A stretch of 64,000 nt of DNA from assembly GCA_947591155.1 (NCBI GenBank), contig CANQDA010000011.1, positions 1-64,000 of the forward strand, given 5' to 3'. Positions 18,393 to 25,923 of this stretch are shown piece after piece. Every line of letters starts with the position of its first letter. The first letter of the stretch is position 1. Origin of the DNA: an uncultured Lachnospiraceae bacterium. GTDB taxonomy: Bacteria; Bacillota; Clostridia; Lachnospirales; Lachnospiraceae. Under the pieces are notes generated by a model, which was given only the letters and a program-made list of their open reading frames with translations, was not told the DNA's origin and ran no database searches. The translations under genes were made by a program, and so were the position numbers.

Positions 18393-19169
18393 ATGACACA
18401 GATGGAGAGAAGAATTTTTTTGATCCGTGCACTCCTGCAGGAAGAGGCGCGGTATCGGGATCTGAGCGTTCCCGCTGACGAGACGGAACAGAAAAATCTG
18501 CTCCGCTCGCTGATGAACGTCCGCCCGCCGCGCCCTGTAAGCGATGATTTTCTTGAGATTCAGGACGAATATCTGCGGGAGGAGACTGCCGGAAAAGGGA
18601 TCACGGACATCGCTGACCTGACGCCTGAGGAGCCGGGCATTTATCTCTGGCAGGGCGATATCACCACATTGAAATGCGGTGCTGTCGTGAACGCCGCGAA
18701 CAGCGGCATGACGGGCTGCTATGTGCCGTGCCATCGCTGCATTGACAATTGTATTCACACTTACGCCGGCGTGCAGCTTCGCCTTGCCTGCGCCGAGATC
18801 ATGAAGAGGCAGGGACACGAGGAGGAGACCGGACAGGCGAAGCTCACGCCCGCCTACGATCTGCCCTGCGACTATGTCCTGCACACGGTCGGCCCGATCA
18901 TTTACGGCAGTGTCACGGATAAGGAACGGGAGCTGTTGACCTCGTGCTATCGGTCCTGTCTGGAGCTCGCGCGGCAAAACGGGATCGGAAGTGTGGCTTT
19001 CTGCTGCATTTCTACCGGAGAATTTCATTTTCCGAACAGGCTGGCTGCGGAGATCGCGGTGCAGACAGTGCGAAAGTACAGGGGAGATATAGAGGTGGTC
19101 TTCAATGTCTTCAAGGATGCTGATTACGCGATTTACAAAGAATTGCTCGGATCTTGCCGGGAAGCCTGA
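18393..19169 (+). CDS. Zinc-type macrodomain protein-ADP-ribose hydrolase
   Basis: 258 residues. An alpha-helical N-terminal region of about 80 residues is followed by a macrodomain: GDITTLKCGAVVNAANSGM, then GCYVPCHRCIDNCIHTYAG, which matches the zinc-binding loop of the Zn-macro class (S. aureus and S. pyogenes SirTM-linked enzymes), and CDYVLHTVGPIIYG. This class removes ADP-ribose from proteins. In pathogens it usually sits in an operon with a SirTM sirtuin, a GcvH-like carrier and a lipoate ligase. None of those genes is adjacent here. The gene follows the Gfo/Idh gene by 72 bases with AAAGGAGGAATTC in between. Confidence 0.87.
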   Translation: MTQMERRIFLIRALLQEEARYRDLSVPADETEQKNLLRSLMNVRPPRPVSDDFLEIQDEYLREETAGKGITDIADLTPEEPGIYLWQGDITTLKCGAVVNAANSGMTGCYVPCHRCIDNCIHTYAGVQLRLACAEIMKRQGHEEETGQAKLTPAYDLPCDYVLHTVGPIIYGSVTDKERELLTSCYRSCLELARQNGIGSVAFCCISTGEFHFPNRLAAEIAVQTVRKYRGDIEVVFNVFKDADYAIYKELLGSCREA

Positions 19170-19230
19170 CGAAGCGCCGTGCGATGAAAAATGACGAAGC
19201 GTCACGAAGCGAATCGCGATGAAAAAATGC

Positions 19231-19259
19231 TTGTCAAACCGGCCGGGATATGTTATGAT
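19231..19259 (+). promoter_or_regulatory. Promoter of the four-tRNA cluster
   Basis: TTGTCA (19231-19236) and TATGAT (19254-19259) with an exact 17-base spacer, 62 bases upstream of tRNA-Thr. Confidence 0.75.
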
Positions 19260-19321
19260 GCATAAGGTCGTCCGGGTTTGAAAGAAGTATGCTTAAAAGA
19301 AGTGTGCGTCCGGAGCAAAGC

Positions 19322-19394
19322 GCCGATGTGGCTCAATTGGCAGAGCAGCTGATTTGTAATCAGCAGGTTATCGGTTCGAGTCCGATCATCGGCT
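19322..19394 (+). tRNA. tRNA-Thr (anticodon TGT)
   Basis: The acceptor stem GCCGATG pairs with CATCGGC, the anticodon stem GCTGA/TCAGC carries loop TTTGTAA with anticodon TGT, and GGTTCGAGTCC gives the T arm. CCA is not encoded. First gene of the cluster. Confidence 0.95.
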
Positions 19395-19398
19395 TCAA

Positions 19399-19472
19399 GG
19401 ACCTTTAGCTCAGTTGGTTAGAGCAACCGGCTCATAACCGGTCGGTCCTGGGTTCGAGTCCCCGAAGGTCCA
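19399..19472 (+). tRNA. tRNA-Met (anticodon CAT)
   Basis: The acceptor stem GGACCTT pairs with AAGGTCC. The anticodon stem ACCGG/CCGGT carries loop CTCATAA with anticodon CAT, and GGTTCGAGTCC forms the T arm. A CAT anticodon could also be tRNA-Ile2, but the fully paired first base pair and general form suggest elongator Met. Confidence 0.88.
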
Positions 19473-19591
19473 GTTTAGTTTATGAGTGCCCGTAGCGTGC
19501 CGAACTACTAGATTCGCACCAGTGCTCATCAAGGGTTCGGCATGTATCGAACATAGACGACCAGAGTACGGTCGTCAAGTGCTCGTAGCGA

Positions 19592-19665
19592 GGCCCAGTG
19601 GCTCAGTTGGTTAGAGCGCCGCCCTGTCACGGCGGAGGTCGAGAGTTCGAGTCTCTTCTGGGTCG
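19592..19665 (+). tRNA. tRNA-Asp (anticodon GTC)
   Basis: Acceptor GGCCCAG pairs with CTGGGTC, anticodon stem CCGCC/GGCGG, loop CTGTCAC with anticodon GTC, and T arm GAGTTCGAGTCTC. The 119-base spacer before it contains a 7-bp hairpin (GACGACC at 19556-19562, GGTCGTC at 19570-19576). Confidence 0.94.
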
Positions 19666-19728
19666 GTCATCCGGGACTGTTGCGAGAGCGACAGTCCCAA
19701 ATGATTTTTAGCATTGTTTTATCTGTGC

Positions 19729-19812
19729 GCCGGCATGGCGGAATTGGCAGACGCAAGGGACTTAAAATCCCTCGGGGGCAACCTCGTACCGGTTCAAGTC
19801 CGGTTGCCGGCA
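19729..19812 (+). tRNA. tRNA-Leu (anticodon TAA)
   Basis: 84 bases with a long variable arm, as expected of tRNA-Leu. The acceptor GCCGGCA pairs with TGCCGGC, and the anticodon stem AGGGA/TCCCT has loop CTTAAAA with anticodon TAA. Confidence 0.95.
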
Positions 19813-19816
19813 GATG

Positions 19817-19843
19817 AAAAGTCTCGTGTTTACGGGACTTTTT
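19817..19843 (+). terminator. Terminator of the tRNA cluster
   Basis: The stem AAAAGTCTCGT / ACGGGACTTTT with loop GTTT (one G-T pair) runs into a T tract, starting 5 bases after tRNA-Leu. Confidence 0.85.
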
Positions 19844-19946
19844 CCATTTTATGTTGCATTTTGCACTATTTTTCTTGTAAAAAGAGTGGGTTATATTTGG
19901 ATTTTTACAATTCATGTTTTAATGAGCAACTGCATTCTTGCGGAGC

Positions 19947-20813
19947 TCACCGGTACTGCAGATATTCCATGAACCGCTTCACGGCCAGTGAGGCGGTTTT
20001 TTTGTTTCGGACGGCGAAGCCGATGTCACGGTGGACGGGAACTTCAAGCTCTTTCACGACGATCCGGTAGGGAACGCGCCGCAGGATCAGCTCGGGCAGG
20101 AGGCTGATGCCCACGCCGCGCTCCACCATGGACATGATGGCATAGTCGTCCCAGGTGGTGCAGTATGTTTTCGGGCGGATATCGTATGTCTCGAAGAAGT
20201 CCTCGGCCTCGGCTTTCAGCCCCTTGCCCTGGAGGATGAAGGATTCCTCACGGAGCTGCTCCAGAGGGAACACGTCGCAGCCGGCCAGGGGGTGATTTTC
20301 CGGGAGAATCACGAGAAGCCGGTCGCTTTCCAGAAAGGTTACGTCCATCGGCGCGGCGGTGGGGAGGCGCAGGAAGCCGCAGTCCACCCGGCCTTCCATG
20401 ATCCAGGTGGCGATCTCCGCGTAATCCCCGATCAACAGCTCGTAGGTGACGCGTGGATACTGCCGGCGGAATTTCTCAATGATGTTTGGAATCCAGTGGG
20501 TGGCGGCGCTGGAAAAGGTGCCGATGCGGATCAGGCCGGACTGGAGGCCGTTCATCTCGTCCACCTGTATCTGCAGCTTCTGGTATTCGCCGCAGACCGA
20601 TCGGGCGAAGGGGAGAAGCTGAGTGCCGTCGGAGGTGAGGCGGACGCCGGCCCGCCCCCGTTCCAGAAGAGATACGTTCCATTCCGCTTCCAGGTCGTGG
20701 ATCATGCGGCTGATGCCGGACTGGGAATAGCTGAGAATCTCCGCCGCTTTGGTGAAACTGCCGTACTCGGCGACCGTGATGAAGGCCATATATTTCTGAA
20801 TATTGATGTCCAT
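19947..20813 (-). CDS. LysR-family transcriptional regulator
   Basis: 288 residues, normal LTTR size. The N-terminal helix-turn-helix reads YGSFTKAAEILSYSQSGISR, followed by the linker helix and a two-lobed effector-binding domain. GGGGAG lies 6 bases before the ATG at 20813. It is divergent from the Na+/proline symporter gene at 20999, so that gene is its probable target. The effector may be proline or another imported solute; this is inferred from layout. Confidence 0.92.
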   Translation of the reverse strand: MDINIQKYMAFITVAEYGSFTKAAEILSYSQSGISRMIHDLEAEWNVSLLERGRAGVRLTSDGTQLLPFARSVCGEYQKLQIQVDEMNGLQSGLIRIGTFSSAATHWIPNIIEKFRRQYPRVTYELLIGDYAEIATWIMEGRVDCGFLRLPTAAPMDVTFLESDRLLVILPENHPLAGCDVFPLEQLREESFILQGKGLKAEAEDFFETYDIRPKTYCTTWDDYAIMSMVERGVGISLLPELILRRVPYRIVVKELEVPVHRDIGFAVRNKKTASLAVKRFMEYLQYR

Positions 20814-20889
20814 AGAATTCTCCCCTTAGAAATCGAATCATGCCGTGAGAAAAGCTGTAACCGGATCCCTGCGATTTGCAGGGATAATT

Positions 20890-20944
20890 AATTATGACAT
20901 TTCCTCATGCAAATTATGAAAAATATTCGCTTTTGTAATTATGA
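20890..20944. promoter_or_regulatory. Three direct copies of AATTATGA between lysR and putP
   Basis: AATTATGA occurs at 20890-20897, 20912-20919 and 20937-20944, spaced 22 and 25 bases, close to two helical turns. The array lies in the 185-base divergent spacer and may be the binding array of the LysR protein or part of AT-rich promoters for both genes. Confidence 0.3.
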
Positions 20945-20998
20945 TCCTTATGATACATTTGTAGGCGTGAGTTTTCAAGTAGATTGGGAGGAATTTTT

Positions 20999-22450
20999 AT
21001 GAAAATTTCAGAAGTCATTGTATTTGTCGTCTATCTCTGCTTCATGCTGGGCATCGGCGTGTGGTTCTTTGTCAAGAACAAGAGAGGCGGGGAGAAGACG
21101 TATTTTCTGGGCGGACGGCAGATGGGTCCCTGGGTGACGGCCCTTTCCGCGGGCGCTTCGGACATGAGTGCCTGGGTGTTGATGGGACTTCCGGCGTCCG
21201 TATATGCGCTGGGACTCGGTCAGGTGTGGATCCCGGTAGGTCTTGCCATCGGCTACACCCTGAGCTGGATCTATGAGGCTCCGAGGCTTCGCCGTTTTTC
21301 GATCGTGGCCAACGACTCAATTACGATCCCGCAGTATCTGACCAACCGTTTTCTGTCGAAGTCAAAGGCTCTGCAGATCCTCTGCGCTGTAGTGTTCCTG
21401 GTGGCCTACACGATCTATGCGGCCTCTAGTATCAAGGCGTGCGGGACTCTGTTTAATACGGTGATCGGGATTGACGCCACTGTGGCTATGTACCTGGCGG
21501 CGATCATCATTATCGGCTACACCTTCCTGGGCGGTTTCTCTGCTGTGTGCTGGACCGACTTTTTCCAGGGTATGTTGATGCTGGGAGCCATGCTGATCGC
21601 GCCCATCTTTGCAGCGGCCGCGCTGGATTTCTCCGCGACGGAGGCGATGCCGGAGGGCTACTGGAACGCGTTTGCAAATTGGAAGGACATCGTATCCGGA
21701 CTTGGTTGGGGTCTGGGATATTTCGGGATGCCTCACATTATCATCCGTTTCATGTCCCTGAAATCCCAGAAGGATCTGAAGAAATCCGCGAAGATCGGTA
21801 TTACCTGGACCGTGATCATCGTGATCTTTTCGGCTATCATCGGTATTGTAGGGCGTATGTTCCTGGGCTTTGACGAGAACATCAACAGCAATTCCCTGGT
21901 ATTTATCGAGATGGTGCGCCGGATCTTCCCGGGAGTCATCTCCGGCATCCTGCTCTCCGCAGTGCTGGCGGCTTCCATGAGCACAGCCGACAGCCAGCTG
22001 CTTTCCGCGGCCAGCGCCTTTGCAAGTGACGTGTATAAGCCGGTGTTCCGCAAGAATAAGGCTTCCGACAAGGAGATGCTTTGGGCCGGCCGTCTGGTTG
22101 TTCTGGCGATCGCGGTGCTGGCGCTGATCCTGGCCTCCAACCCGAATGCGGGCTCGATCATGGATCTGGTGTCCAACGCCTGGGGTGTGTTCGGAGCTGC
22201 CTTCGGTCCGGCGATCATGCTGAGCCTGTTCTGGAGACGATTTAACTTCAAGGGCGCTGTGGCCGGAATTCTGGTGGGCGCCGTGGTGGATATGGCCTGG
22301 CTCGCATTTCTGGCTTCGACTGGAATTTACGAGATCATTCCCGGCTTTGCCGCCAGCCTGATCGCAGCCGTAGTCGTGTCTCTGGTTACCGGGGAGCCTG
22401 AGAAGGAAGTGGAGGAGCTGTTCGACAAGGCAGTCGCCTACGAGGAGTAG
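20999..22450 (+). CDS. putP: Sodium/proline symporter (PutP, SSS family)
   Basis: 483 residues with about 13 membrane segments. The family signature LSAGASDMSAWVLMGLPASV near residue 45 is specific for PutP-type members of the sodium:solute symporter family, and AASMSTADSQLLSAASAF in the later part is the second conserved block with Na+-site Ser/Thr residues. It imports proline with Na+. The ATG at 20999 is preferred to the upstream GTG-type start at 20984 because GGGAGG precedes it. The Na+ gradient it needs could be provided by the decarboxylase pump encoded at 49014-54499. Confidence 0.93.
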   Translation: MKISEVIVFVVYLCFMLGIGVWFFVKNKRGGEKTYFLGGRQMGPWVTALSAGASDMSAWVLMGLPASVYALGLGQVWIPVGLAIGYTLSWIYEAPRLRRFSIVANDSITIPQYLTNRFLSKSKALQILCAVVFLVAYTIYAASSIKACGTLFNTVIGIDATVAMYLAAIIIIGYTFLGGFSAVCWTDFFQGMLMLGAMLIAPIFAAAALDFSATEAMPEGYWNAFANWKDIVSGLGWGLGYFGMPHIIIRFMSLKSQKDLKKSAKIGITWTVIIVIFSAIIGIVGRMFLGFDENINSNSLVFIEMVRRIFPGVISGILLSAVLAASMSTADSQLLSAASAFASDVYKPVFRKNKASDKEMLWAGRLVVLAIAVLALILASNPNAGSIMDLVSNAWGVFGAAFGPAIMLSLFWRRFNFKGAVAGILVGAVVDMAWLAFLASTGIYEIIPGFAASLIAAVVVSLVTGEPEKEVEELFDKAVAYEE

Positions 22451-22482
22451 GAGAGGAAGAACCGAAACATATAAGGAAGTAT

Positions 22483-22511
22483 TTTACACAGACAGAAAAA
22501 TATGTTAGAAT
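22483..22511 (+). promoter_or_regulatory. Promoter of the rubredoxin gene
   Basis: TTTACA (22483-22488) and TAGAAT (22506-22511) with a 17-base spacer, about 50 bases before the start codon. Confidence 0.65.
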
Positions 22512-22561
22512 GAAAGACACTGAAATTATTATACTGAGATATCGGAAAGGAGAATACGGTT

Positions 22562-22720
22562 ATGAAAAAGTATGTATGCGGACCTTGCGGCTACGAATAT
22601 GATCCGGAGGTTGGCGATCCGGATAACGGCATTGCTCCGGGCACTGCGTTCGAGGATCTGCCGGAGGATTGGGTATGCCCGGTCTGCGGCGTGAGCAAGG
22701 ACGAGTTCGAAGAGGCGTAA
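22562..22720 (+). CDS. Rubredoxin
   Basis: 52 residues, the usual size. Two Cys-x2-Cys knuckles, [13 protein letters not shown] at residues 3-15 and [13 protein letters not shown] near 38-50, hold one iron atom. Rubredoxins pass single electrons, commonly to oxygen- or peroxide-detoxifying enzymes (rubrerythrin, flavodiiron proteins) in anaerobes. AAAGGAG lies upstream of the ATG. It is a single-gene unit with its own promoter and terminator. Confidence 0.97.
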   Translation: MKKYVCGPCGYEYDPEVGDPDNGIAPGTAFEDLPEDWVCPVCGVSKDEFEEA

Positions 22721-22794
22721 GAGCCGACTAAGCGGCAAATGATGCCGCAAATGACACAACAGGTAATGCAACAAATGAAGCAATCTACAAAATG

Positions 22795-22829
22795 AAAGGG
22801 AACCCGGCAATCGCGCGCGGGTTCCTTTT
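22795..22829 (+). terminator. Terminator after the rubredoxin gene
   Basis: AAAGGGAACCCG pairs with CGGGTTCCTTT (one bulged G), ending in TTTT. A smaller perfect hairpin GCGGCA-AATGA-TGCCGC lies earlier at 22732-22748. Confidence 0.75.
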
Positions 22830-22890
22830 GTCGTTGCCGCTTCTTCATTTTCGGCGCGGGAACGGAACCGTTCTGCCGGATCCGCGGGGC

Positions 22891-23307
22891 TTACAGCCTG
22901 TCAATGATCGCCGCTGCGCGCAGGGCGCGGCGGATGATATAGCGTACCTCGTGTGTCATATCGGAGGATACGCCGAAGCGGTACGGTTGTCCGCTCAGGA
23001 ATGAAAGGGACAGACGGTATACATAGTATTCACTGCCGTCCTGCTCCTCCGCGAGCGCGTCGCCCTTGATGCTCATCTCTGTGGTATCGCGATCTTTGCC
23101 GAGGCTCATGTCGGACAGCGTCTCCAGCATGATAGCGAAATGCTCGTCGTCCCATGCTGCCAGATACATGCATTTGCACACGCCCTTATTGAAAAAGGGA
23201 TAATCGGAATAACAGTCCATCAGCTCTTTGAATCTGGTCAGGTGCGCGGAATTCTCAAACATCTTCTCTGCATCCAGCGCCGCCAGACAATTCTCTTTCC
23301 AATCCAT
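22891..23307 (-). CDS. Uncharacterised acidic protein
   Basis: 138 residues starting MDWKENCLAALDAEKMFENS; GGGAGGT lies 6 bases before this ATG, so the open frame upstream to 23340 is not used. No signal peptide or membrane segment. There are three Cys residues in the first half (one pair as CKC). The C-terminal part EVRYIIRRALRAAAIIDRL is helical and basic. The protein looks like a small soluble alpha/beta domain. It is convergent with rubredoxin and divergent from the hydrogenase operon. No family is recognised. Confidence 0.7.
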   Translation of the reverse strand: MDWKENCLAALDAEKMFENSAHLTRFKELMDCYSDYPFFNKGVCKCMYLAAWDDEHFAIMLETLSDMSLGKDRDTTEMSIKGDALAEEQDGSEYYVYRLSLSFLSGQPYRFGVSSDMTHEVRYIIRRALRAAAIIDRL

Positions 23308-23465
23308 AACACTACCTCCCTTGGCGAATGAACAGAACATACCGAAACAGAATTTTATCTAATTATAGTAGATAGCGGGAAAATACTCAATAGTCCGGGA
23401 AAAGCTGCGGGGACCAAATTCCTTCCCGTTTTGTATTCTCTATTTGTAAAAGATTCAGAAAACAG

Positions 23466-23494
23466 TTGTAATGACATTGGATATATTGTATAAT
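23466..23494 (+). promoter_or_regulatory. Promoter of the hydCBA operon
   Basis: TTGTAA (23466-23471) and a perfect TATAAT (23489-23494) with a 17-base spacer, 58 bases before the first start codon. A clear Rex-type operator was not found. Confidence 0.7.
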
Positions 23495-23551
23495 AAATTC
23501 ATCTATGTTCGGACGGAAATATAGAATAATCACAAAAGGAGGACGTATTTT

Positions 23552-24034
23552 ATGCTGGATCAGTCTTACTACCGGAAAGTAGATGAGATCATCGAATCCT
23601 ACGGCAAGAAGTCGAGCTCACTGATCCCGATTATGCAGGATATTCAGGAAGAATATCGCTACCTGCCGGGTGAATTGCTGACTTACGTGGCGGGGCAGAT
23701 CGGGATCACCGAGGCGAAGGCGTACAGCGTCGCGACATTCTACGAGAACTTTTCCTTCGAGGCGAAGGGCAAGTACGTGATTAAGGTGTGCGACGGGACA
23801 GCCTGTCATGTGCGCAAGTCCATGCCGGTGCTCGAAGCCCTGTACAAGAAGCTGGGACTTTCCAAGAAGAAAAAGACGACGGACGACATGATGTTCACGG
23901 TGGAGACCGTATCCTGTCTTGGCGCGTGCGGACTGGCGCCGACAATGATGGTCAACGAGGATGTCCACCCGCGGATGACGCCTGAGAAGGCGGAGGAAGT
24001 GATTGAGAAATTGAGAGGAGGTGGCGATGCATGA
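23552..24034 (+). CDS. hydC: NADH-dependent [FeFe]-hydrogenase, NuoE-like subunit (HydC)
   Basis: 160 residues, thioredoxin-like [2Fe-2S] protein of the NuoE/24-kDa family. The four cluster Cys are visible as CDGTACHV near residue 83 and CLGACGLAP near residue 125. It passes electrons within the bifurcating hydrogenase complex together with HydB and HydA. AGGAGG lies before the ATG and the stop overlaps the next start (ATGA). No other complex I genes are present, so this is hydrogenase and not Nuo. Confidence 0.93.
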   Translation: MLDQSYYRKVDEIIESYGKKSSSLIPIMQDIQEEYRYLPGELLTYVAGQIGITEAKAYSVATFYENFSFEAKGKYVIKVCDGTACHVRKSMPVLEALYKKLGLSKKKKTTDDMMFTVETVSCLGACGLAPTMMVNEDVHPRMTPEKAEEVIEKLRGGGDA

Positions 24035-25911
24035 TCCAGACGAAAGAGGCTTTGGCGCAGGTGCGCGAGGACGCGAAGAAGACGCTTGGTTCCTATGACT
24101 GCAGGATCCTTGTCTGTTCCGGCACCGGATGTATCGCGACCGGTTCCGAGAAGATCTATGAGAAATTCCTGGAGATCACGAAGGACGCTCCGGGCGTGGT
24201 GCTCGAGTTCGCCCCGCACGAGCAGGGCGCTCATGTCGGCGTGAAGAAGACCGGCTGTCAGGGCATCTGTGAGCTGGGGCCGCTGGTCCGTATCCAGAAG
24301 GGCGATCAGGCGATCCAGTACACGAAGGTCCAGCCGGAGGACTGCGAGGAGATCTTCAAGAGCAGCGTGCAGGGCGACGAGGTGGTCGAGCGCCTGCTCT
24401 ACAGGCAGAACGACACGGTATATAAGAAGCCGGAGGAGATTCCGTTCATCGCGAAGCAGACGCGTCTCGTGCTCGAGAACTGCGGCAAGTTCGACGCGGA
24501 GTCCCTCGACGAGTACATAGCGAGCGGCGGATTCAAGGCGCTCGAGAAGGCGATGTTTGAGCTGACCCCGGAACAGATCATCGATGAGGTCGATAAATCC
24601 GGGCTGCGCGGCCGCGGGGGCGGCGGCTTCCCGGCTGGACGCAAGTGGAAGCAGGTGGCCGGCCAGAAGGAGACCGTGCGCTATGTGGTCTGTAACGGCG
24701 ACGAGGGCGATCCGGGCGCGTTCATGGACGGCTCCGTCATGGAGGGCGATCCGTACCGCCTGATCGAGGGTATGATGATCGCGGCTTACGCGGTGAAGGC
24801 GAGAGACGGCTATATCTACGTGCGTGCGGAGTATCCGATGTCGGTCAAACGTCTTCGTCATGCGATCGCGGAACTTGAGGAGAGAGGACTTTTAGGCGAC
24901 AATATTCTCGGGAGCGACTTCTGCTTCCATATGCATATCAACCGCGGTGCGGGCGCGTTCGTCTGCGGTGAGGGTTCCGCGCTGACGGCCTCCATCGAGG
25001 GCAACCGCGGCATGCCGCGCGTGAAGCCTCCGAGGACCGTGGAGAAGGGCCTCTGGGAGAAGCCGACCGTATTGAATAATGTTGAGACTTACGCAAATGT
25101 GCCGAAGATCGTGCTGAACGGCGCCGACTGGTACCGCGGCTACGGCACGGAGGGCAGCCCGGGTACGAAGACCTTCTCCCTTACAGGGTCCATCCAGAAC
25201 ACAGGTCTGATCGAAGTGCCGATGGGGACGACGCTGCGCGAGATCATTTTCGATATCGGCGGCGGGCTGAAGGGCGGCGCGAAGTTCAAGGCTGTGCAGA
25301 TCGGCGGTCCGTCCGGCGGCTGTCTGACAGAGGAGCATCTGGACGTTCCGCTCGATTTTGACTCTGTGAAGAAGTACGGTGCGATCGTCGGTTCCGGCGG
25401 GCTGGTTGTCATGGATGAGCACACCTGCATGGTCGAGGTGGCGCGCTTCTTCATGAGTTTTACGCAGAGGGAATCCTGCGGAAAATGTGTGCCGTGCCGC
25501 GAGGGAACGAAGCGCATGCTTGAGATCCTGGAGAAGATCGTCGCGGGCAAGGGCACGCTGGAGGATCTCGACCGGCTGGAGGAGCTGGGCGAGATGGTGA
25601 AGAACATGGCGCTGTGCGGTCTCGGGAAGAGCGCGCCGCTGCCGGTGCTCTCGACGCTGCGCCTGTTCCGCAAGGAGTATGAGGAGCATATCGTTGACCA
25701 CAAGTGCCGCGCGAAGGTCTGCCAGGCGATGAAGACCTACGTGATCGATCCGGAGCTGTGTAAAGGCTGTTCGAAGTGTGCGAAGAACTGTCCGGTGGGC
25801 GCGATCACCGGCGAGCTCAAGAAGCCGTTTACGATCGATCCGCAGAAGTGTATCCACTGTGGCGCATGCAAAGAGAACTGCGCATTCGGCGCGGTCCACA
25901 TCGAGGACTAA
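24031..25911 (+). CDS. hydB: NADH-dependent [FeFe]-hydrogenase, NuoF-like flavoprotein subunit (HydB)
   Basis: 626 residues. Parts in order: N-terminal thioredoxin-like [2Fe-2S] domain (CSGTGC near residue 30, CQGICELGP near 76), the FMN/NADH-binding NuoF core with GLRGRGGGGFPAGRKW near residue 191 and CNGDEGDPGAF near 221, an SLBB domain, the N3-type cluster ESCGKCVPCREG near residue 482, and a C-terminal ferredoxin with two [4Fe-4S] motifs (CKGCSKCAKNCPVG and CIHCGACKENC). This composition is that of HydB/HndC, the NAD(H)- and ferredoxin-linked subunit and the site of flavin-based electron bifurcation. Confidence 0.95.
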   Translation: MIQTKEALAQVREDAKKTLGSYDCRILVCSGTGCIATGSEKIYEKFLEITKDAPGVVLEFAPHEQGAHVGVKKTGCQGICELGPLVRIQKGDQAIQYTKVQPEDCEEIFKSSVQGDEVVERLLYRQNDTVYKKPEEIPFIAKQTRLVLENCGKFDAESLDEYIASGGFKALEKAMFELTPEQIIDEVDKSGLRGRGGGGFPAGRKWKQVAGQKETVRYVVCNGDEGDPGAFMDGSVMEGDPYRLIEGMMIAAYAVKARDGYIYVRAEYPMSVKRLRHAIAELEERGLLGDNILGSDFCFHMHINRGAGAFVCGEGSALTASIEGNRGMPRVKPPRTVEKGLWEKPTVLNNVETYANVPKIVLNGADWYRGYGTEGSPGTKTFSLTGSIQNTGLIEVPMGTTLREIIFDIGGGLKGGAKFKAVQIGGPSGGCLTEEHLDVPLDFDSVKKYGAIVGSGGLVVMDEHTCMVEVARFFMSFTQRESCGKCVPCREGTKRMLEILEKIVAGKGTLEDLDRLEELGEMVKNMALCGLGKSAPLPVLSTLRLFRKEYEEHIVDHKCRAKVCQAMKTYVIDPELCKGCSKCAKNCPVGAITGELKKPFTIDPQKCIHCGACKENCAFGAVHIED

Positions 25912-25923
25912 GGAGGTGACGAT

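Noticed and set aside
17568..19205. Minus-strand open frame of 545 codons opposite the Gfo/Idh and macrodomain genes
   Set aside because: It spans two clear plus-strand genes and their spacer, has shadow-like composition and no domain.
23341..23551. Rex operator upstream of hydC
   Set aside because: TTTGTAAAAGATTCAGAAAACAG is only loosely similar to the Rex inverted repeat; the match is too weak.
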